This document shows, in pieces, positions 1 to 10,372 of a stretch of DNA of 64,000 bases (position 1 is the first letter of the stretch; each line of letters begins with the position of its first letter). Origin of the DNA: Capsicum annuum (taxonomy: Eukaryota; Streptophyta; Magnoliopsida; Solanales; Solanaceae); the NCBI RefSeq assembly GCF_002878395.1, contig NC_061121.1, positions 44,418,023 through 44,482,022 on the forward strand, in the 5' to 3' direction. The translations under genes and the position numbers were made by a program. The notes under the pieces are model-generated. The model had not been told where the DNA came from, ran no database searches, and was given only the letters and a program-made list of their open reading frames with translations.

Positions 1-566
1 CTTTCCCTATAGATAGGAGCGAAGTGAGGGTCCTCGGGATATAAAGACTTAAGGCTTTCAAAACCCATCAACTTAGACGACACGAGCACATGTTTTCGGG
101 ACAAAGCATGGGCAACCACATTGTCTTTACCCTTCTTGTATTGAATAACATAAGGGAAAGTTTCAAGAAATTCAATCCATTTGGCATGACACCGGTTAAG
201 CTTGTCTTGTTCACGTAGATGCTTCAACGATTCATGATCCGTTTGGATCATGAATTCTTTAGGCCAAAAATAATGTTGCCAAGTGGCCAAGGCTCTAATC
301 AAGGCATACAACTCTCAATATTACATAGAGTAGTTTAGAGTTGCTCCTTTGAGATTTTCACTAAAGTAGGCAACAGGCTTCAATTGTTTCATTAAAACCG
401 CACCTATGCCGACTTTGCTTGCATCACATTCGACCTCAAAAGTCTTGTCAAAATTTATCAATTGTAGAAAAGAGGCTGAGATGAGCATAGCATTCAAGTT
501 CTCGAAGGCCCTAGCTTGTTCATCTCCCCACTTAAAAGGCCGATCCTTTTTAATCACTTTGGTCAA
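1..566 (-). pseudogene. RT connection and RNase H domain (gypsy), truncated by window
   Basis: The connection piece ends in the RNase H start FEVECDASKVGIGAVLMK at about 386-440, where the Asp of CDAS is the first catalytic residue. Further left the minus strand reads [17 protein letters not shown], carrying the TDHESL catalytic block, then a basic Lys-Gly-Lys stretch and an ALSRK end. A stop interrupts just after LNYSM near 321-335. The piece runs out of the window toward integrase. Confidence 0.85.
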
Positions 567-605
567 GGGGGTAGCAATGGTGCTAAATCCTTTTACAAAA
601 TGTCT

Positions 606-1425
606 CTAAGAACTAGACAACCCATGGAAGATTCTCACTTCACCTACGGTTTTGGGAGTTGGCCAATTTTTAATGGCGTCAATCTTAGATTCATCCACTT
701 CGACCCCTCTTGAGCTCACCACAAACCCAAGAAATACACCCTCATGGACACCAAAAGAACACTTTTCTAGATTAGCATATAACATCTCCTTTCGGAGGAC
801 ATTAAACACACATTGTAAATGATTTACATGCTCATCTAAGGACTTACTATACACCAATACATCATCAAAATAAACAAAAACAAACTTTCCAATAAATGGC
901 TTCATCAGATGATTCATTTGCCTCATGAATGTTCTTGGAGCGATTGTTTGGCCGAATGGCATAACTATCCATTCATAGAGACCGAATTTTGTCTTGAAGG
1001 CTGTTTTCCATTAATTACCCGATTGCATACGAATTTGGTGATAGCCACTCCTCAAATTAATTTTAGAAAATAAAAATGAACCACTCAATTCATTAAGCAT
1101 ATCATCTAACCTATGAATAGGGTGACGATATTTTACCGTTATCTTATTGATGGCTCGACAATCAATGAAAATACGCCAAGTCCTATCTTTCTTGGGAACT
1201 AGTAGCACCAGAAACGCACTAGGGCTCATACTCTCCTTGATATATCCTTTGTTGAGGAGTTTCTCAACTTGGCATTGCAATTCCTTAGTATCCTTGGGGT
1301 TGCTCCTATAAGCTAGTTTGTTGGACAGTTATGAACCCGACACAAAATCTATTTGGTGCTCAATTCTCTGAAGTGGGGGCAATCCTTGTGATAAATTCCT
1401 TTTGGAAGACATCCTCGTAATCCTA
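606..1425 (-). pseudogene. Reverse transcriptase domain (gypsy), broken
   Basis: Reverse transcriptase copies element RNA to DNA. Recognisable in order: the pre-RT linker (PPLQRIEHQIDFVSGS, about 1329-1376), fingers (VPKKDRTWRIFIDCRAINK), palm with SGYHQIRM, and the catalytic block [12 protein letters not shown] with both aspartates retained, then [10 protein letters not shown] and [15 protein letters not shown]. At least two stops lie near 1010 and 1325, and others split the frame, so no functional polyprotein is possible. Length and spacing match the family domain. Confidence 0.92.
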
Positions 1426-1694
1426 CAAAACATGAGAAATAGGAGGAGAAATGGAAATGTTAGTGGCGTTAGTATTAAAACAATGAGCCAAAAGAAGCAT
1501 CGGAGTGTCGTCATCATGATCCATAAATAATTCTTTCCTCCTAGCCATCATCACCACACTTCCTTGACACATAGAAATTAGGAGCCCCTTTCACTCTCGA
1601 CTTTCTTTCCCTTTTCCCTCGATTCCTGCATCTTTTGGTATAATTCACTCACTTGGAAAGGCAATAATGGATGATGAGCGACCTATAGGCCATC

Positions 1695-2102
1695 TTACTC
1701 AAGTGTATACTGATTGGACCTTCCATCATATTTGGTCGACCTATCGTATTGCCAAGGCCTTCCTAACAACAAGTGACAAGCTTGCATTGGTATCACATCA
1801 CAAAGCACCTCATCATGGTAGTTGGCTACCTTAAAATGTATCACACATTGCCTTGTGACCTTTAACTCACCGCATTCATTCAACCAATGAAACTTGTAAG
1901 GACTAGTGTGAGGTGTAGTCGGCAATTTGAAGAAGTTCACCATCGCAACACTAACCACATTCGCACAACTTCCACTATCTATCACCATAGTACACACACT
2001 TTCCTTCACAAGACATATAGTATGGAATAAATTATCTGATTGGCTAGGTTCATCTATCGCCTTACTCATTATGGCACACCTCACTACAATGTTTGGAAGC
2101 AC
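1695..2102 (-). pseudogene. Retropepsin-like aspartic protease domain (gypsy)
   Basis: The protease cleaves the gag-pol polyprotein. The catalytic motif VIDSGSCANVVS is present (Asp-Ser-Gly triad) about 40 residues in, and a hydrophobic-plus-Gly stretch near the end (LLLGRPWQYDR) matches the second conserved block of retrotransposon proteases. The domain reads open over 135 codons but is separated from gag and RT by stops. It sits between the zinc knuckle and RT, the canonical place. Confidence 0.85.
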
Positions 2103-2153
2103 GCACTCCCCTTCTTGTGGATAAGAATCCTCAGAATCATCACCATCATGTGG

Positions 2154-2735
2154 CTAATTTTTGGGTTTCTCTCCATCTTGAAGCTCGTCCTCATTCTCTT
2201 CTTTTTCAAGACCTACTTCCTCACCAAGGTAATACAATCTCCCTTCCCTTAGGATCACATTGCGCCGGTTTGGACATTCATTAGCTTTATGTCCCCAACC
2301 TTGGCACTTGAAACATTGGAACCCTTTAGGATTAGGATACTTGTGAGCTTCTTGCCGGGGAGGAAATTTGTGGACTATTTTAGGCTCAGACAGCCTTGTA
2401 GTGGTGGGTTGGTCCTTGTTTTTGGGCCAACCCGAAGATGGTTGAACCATATCTTTGCTCCTCGGCCAACTAGAGGTTGATGGTCCCTTTGCCTTGAACG
2501 ACGAACTCTCTTTAAGCTCGCTTTCAATCTCAAGAGCCGCTTGGAAAATCCCTCCAATGGTATCAAACTTGTGAAGCATCAAATGAGTGGAGATCTCTTT
2601 GTTCAACCCATACTTGAATCGAATGATGTCATGGCCAATTTGTTCACCCCGATGATCAAGCTTCAAAATAAGTTATTGAAACTCGTTATAGTATGCCATA
2701 ACACTTCGATTCCGTTGTCGCAAATTGAATAAATA
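2154..2735 (-). pseudogene. gag fragment with CCHC zinc knuckle (gypsy)
   Basis: Gag forms the particle that packages element RNA. The C-terminal half is seen here: a retrotransposon-gag helix region (FKYGLNKEISTHLMLHKF), a basic Ser/Pro linker, then a perfect CCHC knuckle CFKCQGWGHKANEC at about 2262-2303, followed by an acidic tail. The upstream part continues to about 2735 but with an in-frame stop near 2667. The N-terminal third is absent or unrecognisable. Protease follows directly downstream on the same strand, as expected of a gag-pol element. Confidence 0.85.
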
Positions 2736-3316
2736 GTTCAAACCCTTAGATCTTTTCTAATGGATGACTTGTTATTAGGATGGAAAACATAAAGTGTTGT
2801 AACATTTTTCAAACCCCCTTTTTTTATTTGTTTTTTCAAAGTCAAAAGGTGATGTTTGACCTCACTAGTCCCACAAGACAAGGTTCCTTGTTTTAAGGAA
2901 AAGTGGTTGTCAAGTCTTGAAAAGGTGATGTTGGCAAGTCTTCTCACAAACAATTTCCAATTTTGTCTTACAACCTTATTGGATCTATTTATCTTTATAG
3001 AAGTTAAGACATAAGATGAGGAGAAGTTTAGGATGAACACAACATAAACACCTTCAAGAACACAACAACAATACACCACAATGGTCACATCCAAGTTTTG
3101 TTTTTTTTTCACAACACAATTCTCTTTTTCATTAAGCTCAACTTTATATTTAGACACCCTTTGTGTTGATCAGAAAGAAACCAACACAATAAACAACTAA
3201 ACAAGTAAAAATTTTAAAGATCTACACCAAATTTTTTTTAACCAAAATGTTCAAGAACAAACTTTTTGGTAAGAGCTTTCCAAGATTGTTTTTGTAAGAA
3301 CAAAACCTAGCCTTGA
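2736..3316 (-). other. Leader and lost gag start of the gypsy element
   Basis: This stretch lies between the primer site and recognisable gag. It holds an open frame at 2738-3157 (139 codons, minus), Lys/Asn-rich at its end, that resembles no retroelement domain I know. The N-terminal part of gag, expected here, is not recognisable, so the leader may have fused to gag by deletion. Confidence 0.45.
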
Positions 3317-3328
3317 CCTTTGATACCA
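3317..3328 (-). promoter_or_regulatory. Primer binding site (initiator Met tRNA type)
   Basis: The minus strand reads TGGTATCAAAGG two bases inside the LTR end. Plant LTR elements primed by initiator methionine tRNA carry TGGTATCAGAGC at this place; the first eight bases match exactly. It fixes the inner edge of the LTR and the element's orientation. Confidence 0.75.
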
Positions 3329-3330
3329 AA

Positions 3331-4048
3331 TGATACCATGCTAAGTGTGTATCAAGAGATTCCAACCAACACAAGAACAACAAGATGAACAACAAAGTGC
3401 TAGTGAATCTAAAATGGCCACACACGGCTTCACTAGGCTTGCAACACTTGTTTGAACTAGAAAAGTGAGTTTAACAACAAGAACAATAAAGAAAATATTA
3501 CTAGTGAATCGAAAGAGCCCGACACGGCTACACTAGACTTTTATATTCAACAACACAATCTTAACAAGATTTACAAAAAAATAGATTGAAACTTGACACA
3601 CAATATTCATTAATCTAAGAACCCTCACAAGAGAAAGGAACCTAAGACTAATAAATATCAATACGAGGTTCTTACTTGGACCAAGAGGAACTTAAATAAC
3701 CTTAAGAGCCTAGTTTGTAGAATAGATACAACACTAGTATCACTCTACTAGTGAGAATTTGGTTTTGCCCTCTCCAAATAATGATAAAGAGAAGTCAAAA
3801 ATTTGCAAGTCTTTGTTTCTTGAATAATGGGAATGAACGAAAGCAAGACTAGCCCTATTAAATGGCTTATATAGTCACTTAGAAAGGAGGGACAAAGACC
3901 AAATTACTCTTGGCATTTAAGTGGGTGGGTTTGGGGTGTCTTGGTGGGACTCTTTACATTTTATTAAATATAGGCCCTTAGATGGGTTCACAAGGGCCTC
4001 ACACATATCCAAGAATGTGAACAAGGCTTGGACTCATTGGAACTCACA
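3331..4048 (-). repeat. 5' LTR of the gypsy element at 1-4048
   Basis: On the minus strand this runs from TGTGAGTTCC to ...TATCA, bounded TG...CA, about 718 bp. Two bases then separate it from a primer binding site. A TATA box (TATATAAGCC on the minus strand) lies at about 3865-3874. Within 3355-3570 the LTR carries two imperfect copies of a motif beginning CTAGTG and containing CCGTGT and GATTCACTAG. The outer boundary was chosen from the TG dinucleotide and from where copia gag similarity resumes, so it is tentative by some tens of bases. Confidence 0.7.
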
Positions 4049-4676
4049 TGCTTGGCTTCGTGTGAAAGGTCTCGATCTAGGAATTCCCGTATCAGTAGGT
4101 TCACCCATAAATAATGAAGAACTAGTGGTAAAAATAACGAGTGGACTCGGGTCAGAATTCTAGGAGAAATCTGCAACCATACGGGTAAGGGACTCTCCTA
4201 TTATTTGTGAACTTTTTGACAAGCTTCTTGATCATAAACTTTTCCTCAAACATGAGGACCTCAAGAAGACTTCTACCCAGATCACAGCAGTTGTTACTCA
4301 ATGAGTGCCAAATCTTACATTAGCTCTATCATCCCCATACAACAATAGAGGCCAATCCAACAACAAGAACTGGTGTCCCCAATACAGGCAGCCTAATCAA
4401 AGCACTCATTCTCAGTATCCAACGGATAATTACCTGTGGCACACTAAAATGGATAATTCTCAGTGGCGTAACTTCCCACACCATTCATCACGAGTACGTT
4501 GTAAAATTTATGACAAATTTAGGCTTATAGAAAATGCTTGCCGCTCTAGGTCCCATAACCTCTTTGAAGCAAAAGCAAATTTTGTTGTGCACACAACACC
4601 GAGTGACCCCTGGATTCTTGATTTAGGTGCATCTCACAACATTATCTCAGATACCAACTCACTCCACAATGTTTAA
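4049..4676 (+). pseudogene. copia gag tail and protease start
   Basis: The block VGSPINNEELVVKITSGLG (about 4097-4153) matches the end of the copia gag domain. A decayed zinc knuckle (C at CKIYDKF, C at ENAC; the central His is lost) lies around 4499-4540. The protease motif appears as WILDLGASHN, with the usual DSGAS changed to DLGAS. All are separated by stops. Gag assembles the particle and protease matures it; neither can work here. Confidence 0.8.
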
Positions 4677-4679
4677 GAA

Positions 4680-5770
4680 TTCAAAGCTCTGGATGTCGTT
4701 ACAACGGGCAATGGTAATCATTTTGATTATTGAAAATGGTAATACTCACTTAGCTGCATCAAGTACTACCTTCAAACTCTCTAGTATTTTGTGTGCTCCC
4801 GCTATCAGATGCAATCTTATTTTAGTTCATCAGTTTTGGAAAGAAAATCTAACCTCCACAGAACTTTTTCCTTTTACTTTTCTTGTGAAGGATCTGACTA
4901 CGGGCTCATCTATTCTGCGCAGCCCGAATAAAGCATGTCTCAATGAATGGCCATCCCTAACTCGACCAAACATTAACATTGCCATTGCTGGACCTTCGTT
5001 ACATCTATGGCATCAAAGATTGGGCAACCCCACTCTCGAGTTCTGCTTTCCATTTTAAACATTTCCCATCTTTCATATTCTTCAAAATACAAGTTTACTT
5101 ATTGTAATTCTTGTTGTTGCAATAAAGCTTATAGATTTCCCTTTTACTCAAACATTTTGTCCAGCAAACATCCATTAGAAATAATTTACAGTGATTTATG
5201 GGGTCCATCCCCTGTTCTCTCTATTGATAAAAAAATGATATTATTGTCTATTTGTTGATCAGTACACCAAATACATTTAATTGTACACAATGAAAAACAA
5301 ACATGAAGTGAAAAAACACTTTCAAAACTTACATCCTGTGCTTGAAAATATTTTGGTCACAAAATTCTCACACTGTACACTGATGGAGGAAGAAAATATA
5401 AAGTCATGGAAACATACCTAAATTCTAATAGCATACAACACATTGTATCTCCCCACCCCATACTCCTCAAAGGGTTTCCTTGCCTGAAAGATGTCATTAA
5501 CACCTTTTGGTCACTGTCAAAATATTGCTTCATCACCTGCCCGCTGCCACTCTTGATAACAAGTCCTCATTTGAAGTTCATTTCATCAAAACACCTGCTT
5601 ATGAGTCTCTCCATACATTTGGTTGTCTATGCTACCCTTAGTTACAACCATACACCCAAAATAAATTAGAGCCATATTCCAAACCTTATGTTTATCTCGG
5701 TTTCTCCATCACTCTTCATTGCCATCAGTGTTTTGACCCCACTAGCTCTAAACTTTTCTCTCATGGGATG
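4680..5770 (+). pseudogene. copia GAG-pre-integrase and integrase remnant
   Basis: LWHQRLGNPT (about 5005-5035) is the GAG-pre-integrase motif with the zinc-finger His. The paired Cys of the integrase finger appears in CNSCCC, and the core begins with IIYSDLWGPSP (first catalytic Asp). The rest to about 5770 is readable only by switching frames (VDQYTKYIWLY, later the hinge with EPYSKPYVYLGFS). Integrase inserts element DNA into the chromosome. Several frameshifts make this copy inactive. Confidence 0.8.
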
Positions 5771-6415
5771 TAAAATTTTTAAAAGAAATTTTCCTATTTG
5801 ATAATATTTTTTCTAACTTCAAACAACACTTTTCATATTTAAATTGGGAAAACACTTTACAACATCAAAATCCACATATGGAAACTAGTTCCACCACTAT
5901 TAATCTAGATCTCACATTGCATCCTCCAACTATTCCATTCAAACCAGATGCACGCCATGATACCTATTCAGTTCGTGCCATGCAGGGAAATAACCCAGAG
6001 TAAGATCATTTCACCACTCCAGAATCAAGAAATCATCAAACTACTTCCCTCTCCCCTATTATTGATACCCAACCATCCCACTTTATATTTCAAAGCCAAC
6101 CCCTACCCTCTTTGTGCATCCTCTCTCTCTTCATCTCCGACCACCAATTACTTATGTTTATTAGCATCGCCCAAAGACATCACGATCCCTCCATGCTAAT
6201 AGAGGTGCGAGTAGTTTCTCTATTGACTCACCTTCACCCATTGAACCCATAGTTCAAGTTCCACAAGTAGAGCAAAATTGTGTTGTAACACAGTCATAAA
6301 ATAACATTGTGAAGCTACAAAAAATTGTTGACTACACCGCCCAAATAACATAGTGTGTAGCTATTTTACTTGTAACCCACAAACAAGCATAAAAAATATC
6401 ACATTAGACAGATGC
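5771..6415 (+). other. Decayed integrase-RT linker of the copia element
   Basis: Ser/Thr/Pro-rich reading frames with many stops lie where copia elements carry the variable linker between integrase and RT. I recognise no domain. Confidence 0.5.
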
Positions 6416-6419
6416 TAAA

Positions 6420-7112
6420 CAGGTTGAGTATGATGCACTAATAAAAAACCAGACTTGGGAGTTGGTTCCATTGGACCACACCAGAAATGTTGTTCCATGC
6501 AAATGGTTGTTTCAAATCAAAATTAAGCCTGATGGCTTTATTGATCAGTACAAATCGTGTTTGGATGCAAAAGGGTTAACGCAAATAACTGGGGTTAATT
6601 TTCATAAAATACATAGTCCAGTGGTTAAACCAACCGCAATTCGGACCGTCCTTACCGTCGTTGTACAAAAAAGTTGGCCTTTACATCAAATAGATGTCAA
6701 CAATTCTTTTCTTCAAGGAAAGCTTCAGGAAGATGTCTATAGGACCCAACCACCTGGGTATGAAAGTTCAGCATGTCCTGACTATGTTTGTCATCTCAAA
6801 AAGGCTATCTACAGACTGTGACAAGGTCCTAAAGCCTGGCATGATGCACTCACTGAGTCTCTGTTTCATATTTTTTAATCTGATAATTCTTTGTTTGTTC
6901 TGCATAACATGAGAGTAACTATGTATATACTAATATATGTGGACGACATCATACTCATGGGCAGCAATGAAACACTTATTCAAGAAGTCATTTCTTCTCT
7001 TTCCAAAAGATTTTCTCTTAAGTATCTTGGCTTACTTCACTATTTCTTGGGCATTGAGGTACACAGGGATTCCAATGAAGCACCTAGAGGTCGATCTTCA
7101 CTTTGTTCGTAA
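6420..7112 (+). pseudogene. copia reverse transcriptase, frameshifted
   Basis: The RVT_2 signature is clear: WELVPLDHTRNVVPCKWLF, the VNNSFLQGKLQEDVY palm block (usual Asp replaced by Asn in the first palm motif), a stop after KKAIYRL at 6819, then LIYVDDIILMGSN with both catalytic aspartates of YVDD kept (about 6930-6965), and LKYLGLLHYFLGIEV. Length is close to the family's RT. The stop and the frame change between 6820 and 6890 prevent one product. Confidence 0.92.
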
Positions 7113-7206
7113 TCAAGATTGCAATGTCTTAGTTCGAGTATCACATATCCACTCCACTGATCAAGTTGCAGATCCACTCACCAAACCATTGTGCTACCGA
7201 AGTTAG
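7075..7206 (+). pseudogene. copia RNase H C-terminal end, joined to RT by a deletion
   Basis: KHLEVDLHFVRNQ and VSHIHSTDQVADPLTKPL are the last conserved blocks of copia RNase H. They start within a few codons of the RT block FLGIEVHRDSN, whereas the family has well over a hundred residues between them. A deletion therefore removed most of RNase H at about 7070-7080. Confidence 0.8.
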
Positions 7207-7242
7207 GTATTGTCTCGTCACACCTAACTTGAGGGGGCATAA

Positions 7243-7437
7243 TGGAGCATGTACTGCTGATTTATAACAGACATATGGAAGATTAGTTTAGAACATCAGT
7301 TTTGTGATTTAGTTTCTATTTAGGAGAAGATCACAATTCTTTATTAGTTGATTCTTTCCTTATTTGTTTAGTGTTCTCTAGTATATATACACATACATAT
7401 CAATGAAATCAACACAACTTCATCTTCATTCTCTACA
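7243..7437 (+). repeat. Probable 3' LTR of the copia element
   Basis: It follows a polypurine tract (TTGAGGGGG at about 7229-7237) directly after the end of RNase H. It contains TATATATAC near 7382 and ends around TCTCTACA before F-box sequence begins. No partner LTR is in the window, so both ends are estimates from TG/CA and context. Confidence 0.5.
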
Positions 7438-7442
7438 TTTAT

Positions 7443-8068
7443 AAGAAATGGAGAAATTTGGTCCAAGTTCCATATCCTGCACGGCAAGATTTTTTCCATG
7501 TTTGTGTGAATGGAGCTCCTCATTGGATGGATCCCGTCAAAAGGAACAACATTTACTCCTTCGATATTGAGACTGAAAAGCTCAAGTCTGTGCCAGGCCC
7601 ACCTGGTCTGGTATTTCCATTCAAGTATTTGACCTAAGTAGAGTTGCAGAGATATACATGTCCTCCCTCGTGTTTGACGCTAGTAGAGTTGGGGAATTGT
7701 CTATCTTTAACTGATGATAGTGGTAGCATTTTTGGGATATTTATATATGGTGGATGAAAGATTATGGAATAGACAAATCTTGGACTAAAGAACACATTTT
7801 GACTTGTTTGGGGCTGGCTGGTTTTGGGTTTGATATTTGTTATCATAAATATTTACCAATCCTAATCTGGAAAGGTAGAGAAATGTTGATGCAAAGATAA
7901 AAAGGCTCAGCTATTTCCTTACAACCCAAAAGATGAGATTTTTAGGGTGATCCCCATTAACAGGATATTGCAACTGTAGCGACTAGATATCTTCCAAGTT
8001 TTTACTCGCACAAAACTGTTGTGGTGGGCAACTTTCAAGTCTCAAATGTCTATTCGAATAAAAGTTGA
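7443..8068 (+). pseudogene. F-box-associated (FBA) domain gene fragment
   Basis: Plant F-box proteins of this type recruit targets to SCF ubiquitin ligases through their C-terminal FBA domain. Seen in order: VNGAPHWMDP, IYSFDIETEKLKSVPGPPG, a stop near 7636, LGNCLSLTDDSG, then in another frame WWMKDYGIDKSWTKEH and FGFDICYHKYLPILIWKG, ending VVVGNFQVSNVYSNKS at a stop at 8066-8068. The N-terminal F-box and first half of FBA are missing; they would lie upstream of the copia element. At least one frameshift (about 7725) and several stops make it a pseudogene. It is convergent with the SAUR relic. Confidence 0.8.
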
Positions 8069-8334
8069 GATAGTTAAGATATTTAGTTTTTCATATTTCC
8101 TCCAGGTATTATGCTTCGCTCGAATCTCTCTGCGGTAATTTGGTTTAGAATAACTGTTACTGTTGTGGATGCTTTTGAATTGTGGTGGAACAACTGTCTG
8201 TATGTATATGTTGTCCATTTCAATATTCTAATTTATTTGCATTGCAAAAGTCTCCAAAACTGCATTTTCTTTATTCATTTCATTTGGTACTAGTCTGAAG
8301 AACAGCAACACAAAGGAATTGAGAGGAGCAACGC
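8069..8334. other. Spacer between convergent F-box and SAUR relics
   Basis: AT-rich, without a convincing frame. It probably holds the 3' untranslated parts of both former genes. I see no repeat or transposon motif. Confidence 0.4.
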
Positions 8335-8699
8335 CTAGTGAAAATCTCCTGCAGCTACACCCTTTTTAGTAAGAAAAATAAAATAGTCCATGAAGGATGA
8401 ATCGCAGAGTACTGTAATGGGGCCAGCACTTGAAAGGCCAAATTCTTCTTCGGATAAGATTAAAAGTTGTCTGATGACCTCATTTTCAAGATAATCCAAG
8501 GGAATCGCGAAGTGCGCTTGATCAATTGTATACATTACAAAATGACCTTTTCTGATTATTGAGGGTGAAGACTTACTACAACTGTGTGCATCACTACCAT
8601 TTCTTGTGACATTCTCTTCCTCTTCATGGCTGCAAACTTCTGCCATCTCCTAGCCATTTTGATAAGTTTCTTGGTACTGATCACTGTTTTTCTTTCCAT
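8335..8699 (-). pseudogene. SAUR-type auxin-responsive protein, frameshifted
   Basis: SAUR proteins are small (about 90-150 residues), auxin-induced, and act in cell expansion, in part by inhibiting PP2C.D phosphatases. An ATG at 8697-8699 opens TKKLIKMARRWQKFAAMKRKR, the usual SAUR N-terminus. After about 35 codons the frame is lost. The core continues in another frame: GHFVMYTIDQAHFAIPLDYLEN..., EEEFGLSSAGPITVLCDS, MDYFIFLTKKGVAAGDFH and a stop. A deletion of about 4 bases near 8605-8615 fits the break. An alternative ATG at 8644-8646 gives a 103-residue frame holding the core but lacking the proper N-terminus, so a short product is conceivable. Intronless, as in the family. Confidence 0.82.
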
Positions 8700-8732
8700 T
8701 TTATCTTGAATGTTTTGAAGCGAGAAAGTAGA

Positions 8733-8793
8733 CTATTTATAACCTTTTGATAAAACGATAAGCAAGAAAATGTATGTTTATATATATATATAG
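8733..8793 (-). promoter_or_regulatory. Candidate TATA boxes of the SAUR relic
   Basis: On the minus strand TATAAATAG lies about 35 bases, and TATAAA within a TA run (8777-8793) about 80 bases, upstream of the ATG at 8699. The second spacing suits a SAUR leader better. No auxin element TGTCTC was confirmed. Confidence 0.35.
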
Positions 8794-8799
8794 CTACAG

Positions 8800-9189
8800 G
8801 CATACAGACACAAACACATATCGGACAAGTATATAAGTTAAAAAGTCATACGAATATCTTTAAACACTATTTTTGAGCTGAAGAAAAAGTTCTTGTCCCA
8901 CAAAAGGCCTCAAACATCTTTTTGTAATTTTCATCTTTGCCTCAGATGCCTTATTCTAATTTCTAGCTTTACCGCTAATTACTAAAATTATCCCATTATC
9001 TTCTTAGCTTCTTTTGGCAATGCCTTATGATTTTATTAGCTCGCAGTATTGTAGAAGAGGACAATATCATCTTACCTTCTCCTTTAGTGAACAAATAATT
9101 ATTCTTAAGATGACTTTTGTTTCTCATATATACATAAAATTAGATTAGAGGAATTATTTTTAAGCTCTGGAGTATCATTTGATGTTTTT
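8800..9189. other. No gene seen
   Basis: AT-rich flank of the SAUR relic without a recognisable frame, repeat or transposon end. Confidence 0.4.
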
Positions 9190-9950
9190 TTTGGTACACA
9201 TTTTTTTTCTTTTTTGTAAATAAAATCATTTTATTACCAAAGTAGACGTTACACCATGCTAAAAGATGGTTGATAGACATAACATCCCCACAACCATCAA
9301 AGCATGAATCTAAGTGAACATAAAAGGCAACAACAGGAAACTAGTCAAACTAAGCAGGATAATAGTGATAGTCCTGTAACCAGTGGGCAATCTTATGCTT
9401 CTTAATAGGCTTGCCATACTCCTATCGTATAATTTGTCGTATAATTTGTGTAGAAGAGTACCTTTTGCTACCGAAAACTCTAAAAGTGCTCTCTCTCCAC
9501 ATGAAAAATTGTAGCAGCAAGTAGCATCCTATAAACCTCATCCCTATGGGAACTTCCTCTGGGATATGTTACAGCCCAGGATATCACCTCATTCTATTCT
9601 TTAGGATCTCGTACAATACCAATTCATTACAACTAATTTTTCCATATTGTAGCAAAGACATCAAATGTTAAAAGCAAAAGTGCTATGGACTTGTTCTCAT
9701 GCTTACAAAGTAGACAGGTTTGATTAGTTGCAACACCCCATTTAAACAATTTGTTTCTCGTTGGTAACATTCCTAGAATAGCAAGTCTTAGTACGAAAAT
9801 CCACCTTGGTAACCCCATATTATTACATGCAATCTTCCTCCAATATACTTTTGGTAATTGCCATTTGAGCTTGATGTAAAGTTGCTTGGTAGAAAATGTT
9901 TGCATACACATTGACAACAAACATAATAAACAGTGAAATACCAAGAACAA
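9190..9950 (-). mobile_element. LINE 3' fragment (zf-RVT region)
   Basis: The minus strand encodes the zinc-binding C-terminal region of a plant LINE reverse transcriptase: YWRKIACNNMGLPRWIFVLRL, RNKLFKWGVATNQTCLLC with the Cys pair, then a Trp-rich block ending IWKN at 9633. Homology continues with stops through 9370-9600 (FHVERERTFRVFG, KKHKIAHW). An A-rich tail on the minus strand (runs of T at about 9186-9216) marks the 3' end. The element is 5' truncated, as is typical of LINE copies, and dead. Confidence 0.82.
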
Positions 9951-10058
9951 TAAAGTTTAATATAACCATTAATGGAACATAACCAATATTATTCGGAGCT
10001 CGATGGCGCAATAATCTTATTCCTCATTGACATATAAATTTAACAAATATAAAGTATA

Positions 10059-10330
10059 TGTTGAAAATATGTCAGAAATAAAGTAGGAAAAGATATTTTT
10101 AGTAGTTTTTAATTATTAGAGTCCTATGACTTAGGAATTAGTTGTCCGTTTATTATTTGAATAGGAATTAGTTATCCCAATTTAAATTGGAGTGTAGTTA
10201 GAAATTTAGGTATAAATATATGTTTTGAATTATTAATAAAATAATTCCTTTTGACAATACTATTGTCGTATTTTATTTTTCTCTAACTCGTTTTCTGTTA
10301 TTTCTGAAATTTCAAAGCTAAAAGAAAACA
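10059..10330 (+). repeat. 5' LTR of gag-only copia copy 1
   Basis: It begins TGTTGAAAATATGTC and ends AAAGAAAACA, 272 bp. TATAAATA lies at 10211-10218, with AATAAA-type signals after it. It matches the split 3' LTR (11717-11765 plus 14588-14809) and both LTRs of the copy at 61514-63420. Confidence 0.88.
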
Positions 10331-10332
10331 AT

Positions 10333-10348
10333 TGGTATCAAGAGCCAG
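10333..10348 (+). promoter_or_regulatory. Primer binding site, gag-only copia copy 1
   Basis: TGGTATCAAGAGCC lies two bases after the LTR end. It is the initiator-Met tRNA primer site (TGGTATCAGAGC) with a base inserted. Confidence 0.75.
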
Positions 10349-10372
10349 TTTCTTTAGGGATCTGTGAGAGAG

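Larger units (their letters stand above)
1..4048 (-). mobile_element. Ty3/gypsy retrotransposon, 3' part beyond window start
   Basis: Read on the minus strand the order is 5' LTR, primer site, gag with zinc knuckle, aspartic protease, reverse transcriptase, RNase H. That is the Ty3/gypsy order as far as it can be seen; integrase and the 3' LTR would lie left of base 1. Every domain is broken by stops or frameshifts, so the copy is dead. The right end (LTR start TG at 4048) meets the gag of a plus-strand copia element, which suggests insertion into that element. The 5-bp duplication cannot be tested because the other flank is outside the window. RT and RNase H wording resembles chromovirus-type elements, but the clade is not certain. 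Confidence 0.9.
4049..7437 (+). mobile_element. Ty1/copia retrotransposon, 5' truncated, internally deleted
   Basis: On the plus strand the order is gag tail, protease, integrase, RT, RNase H end, polypurine tract, then a short LTR. Integrase before RT is diagnostic of copia. The 5' LTR and most of gag are missing because the minus-strand gypsy element sits at 4048. Domains are broken by many stops. On the right the element ends directly against an F-box gene fragment, so it probably inserted in or beside that gene. Confidence 0.9.

Noticed and set aside
2738..3157. 139-codon open frame on the minus strand
   Set aside because: It sits in the gypsy leader between primer site and gag, resembles no protein I know, and is AT-rich; probably chance.
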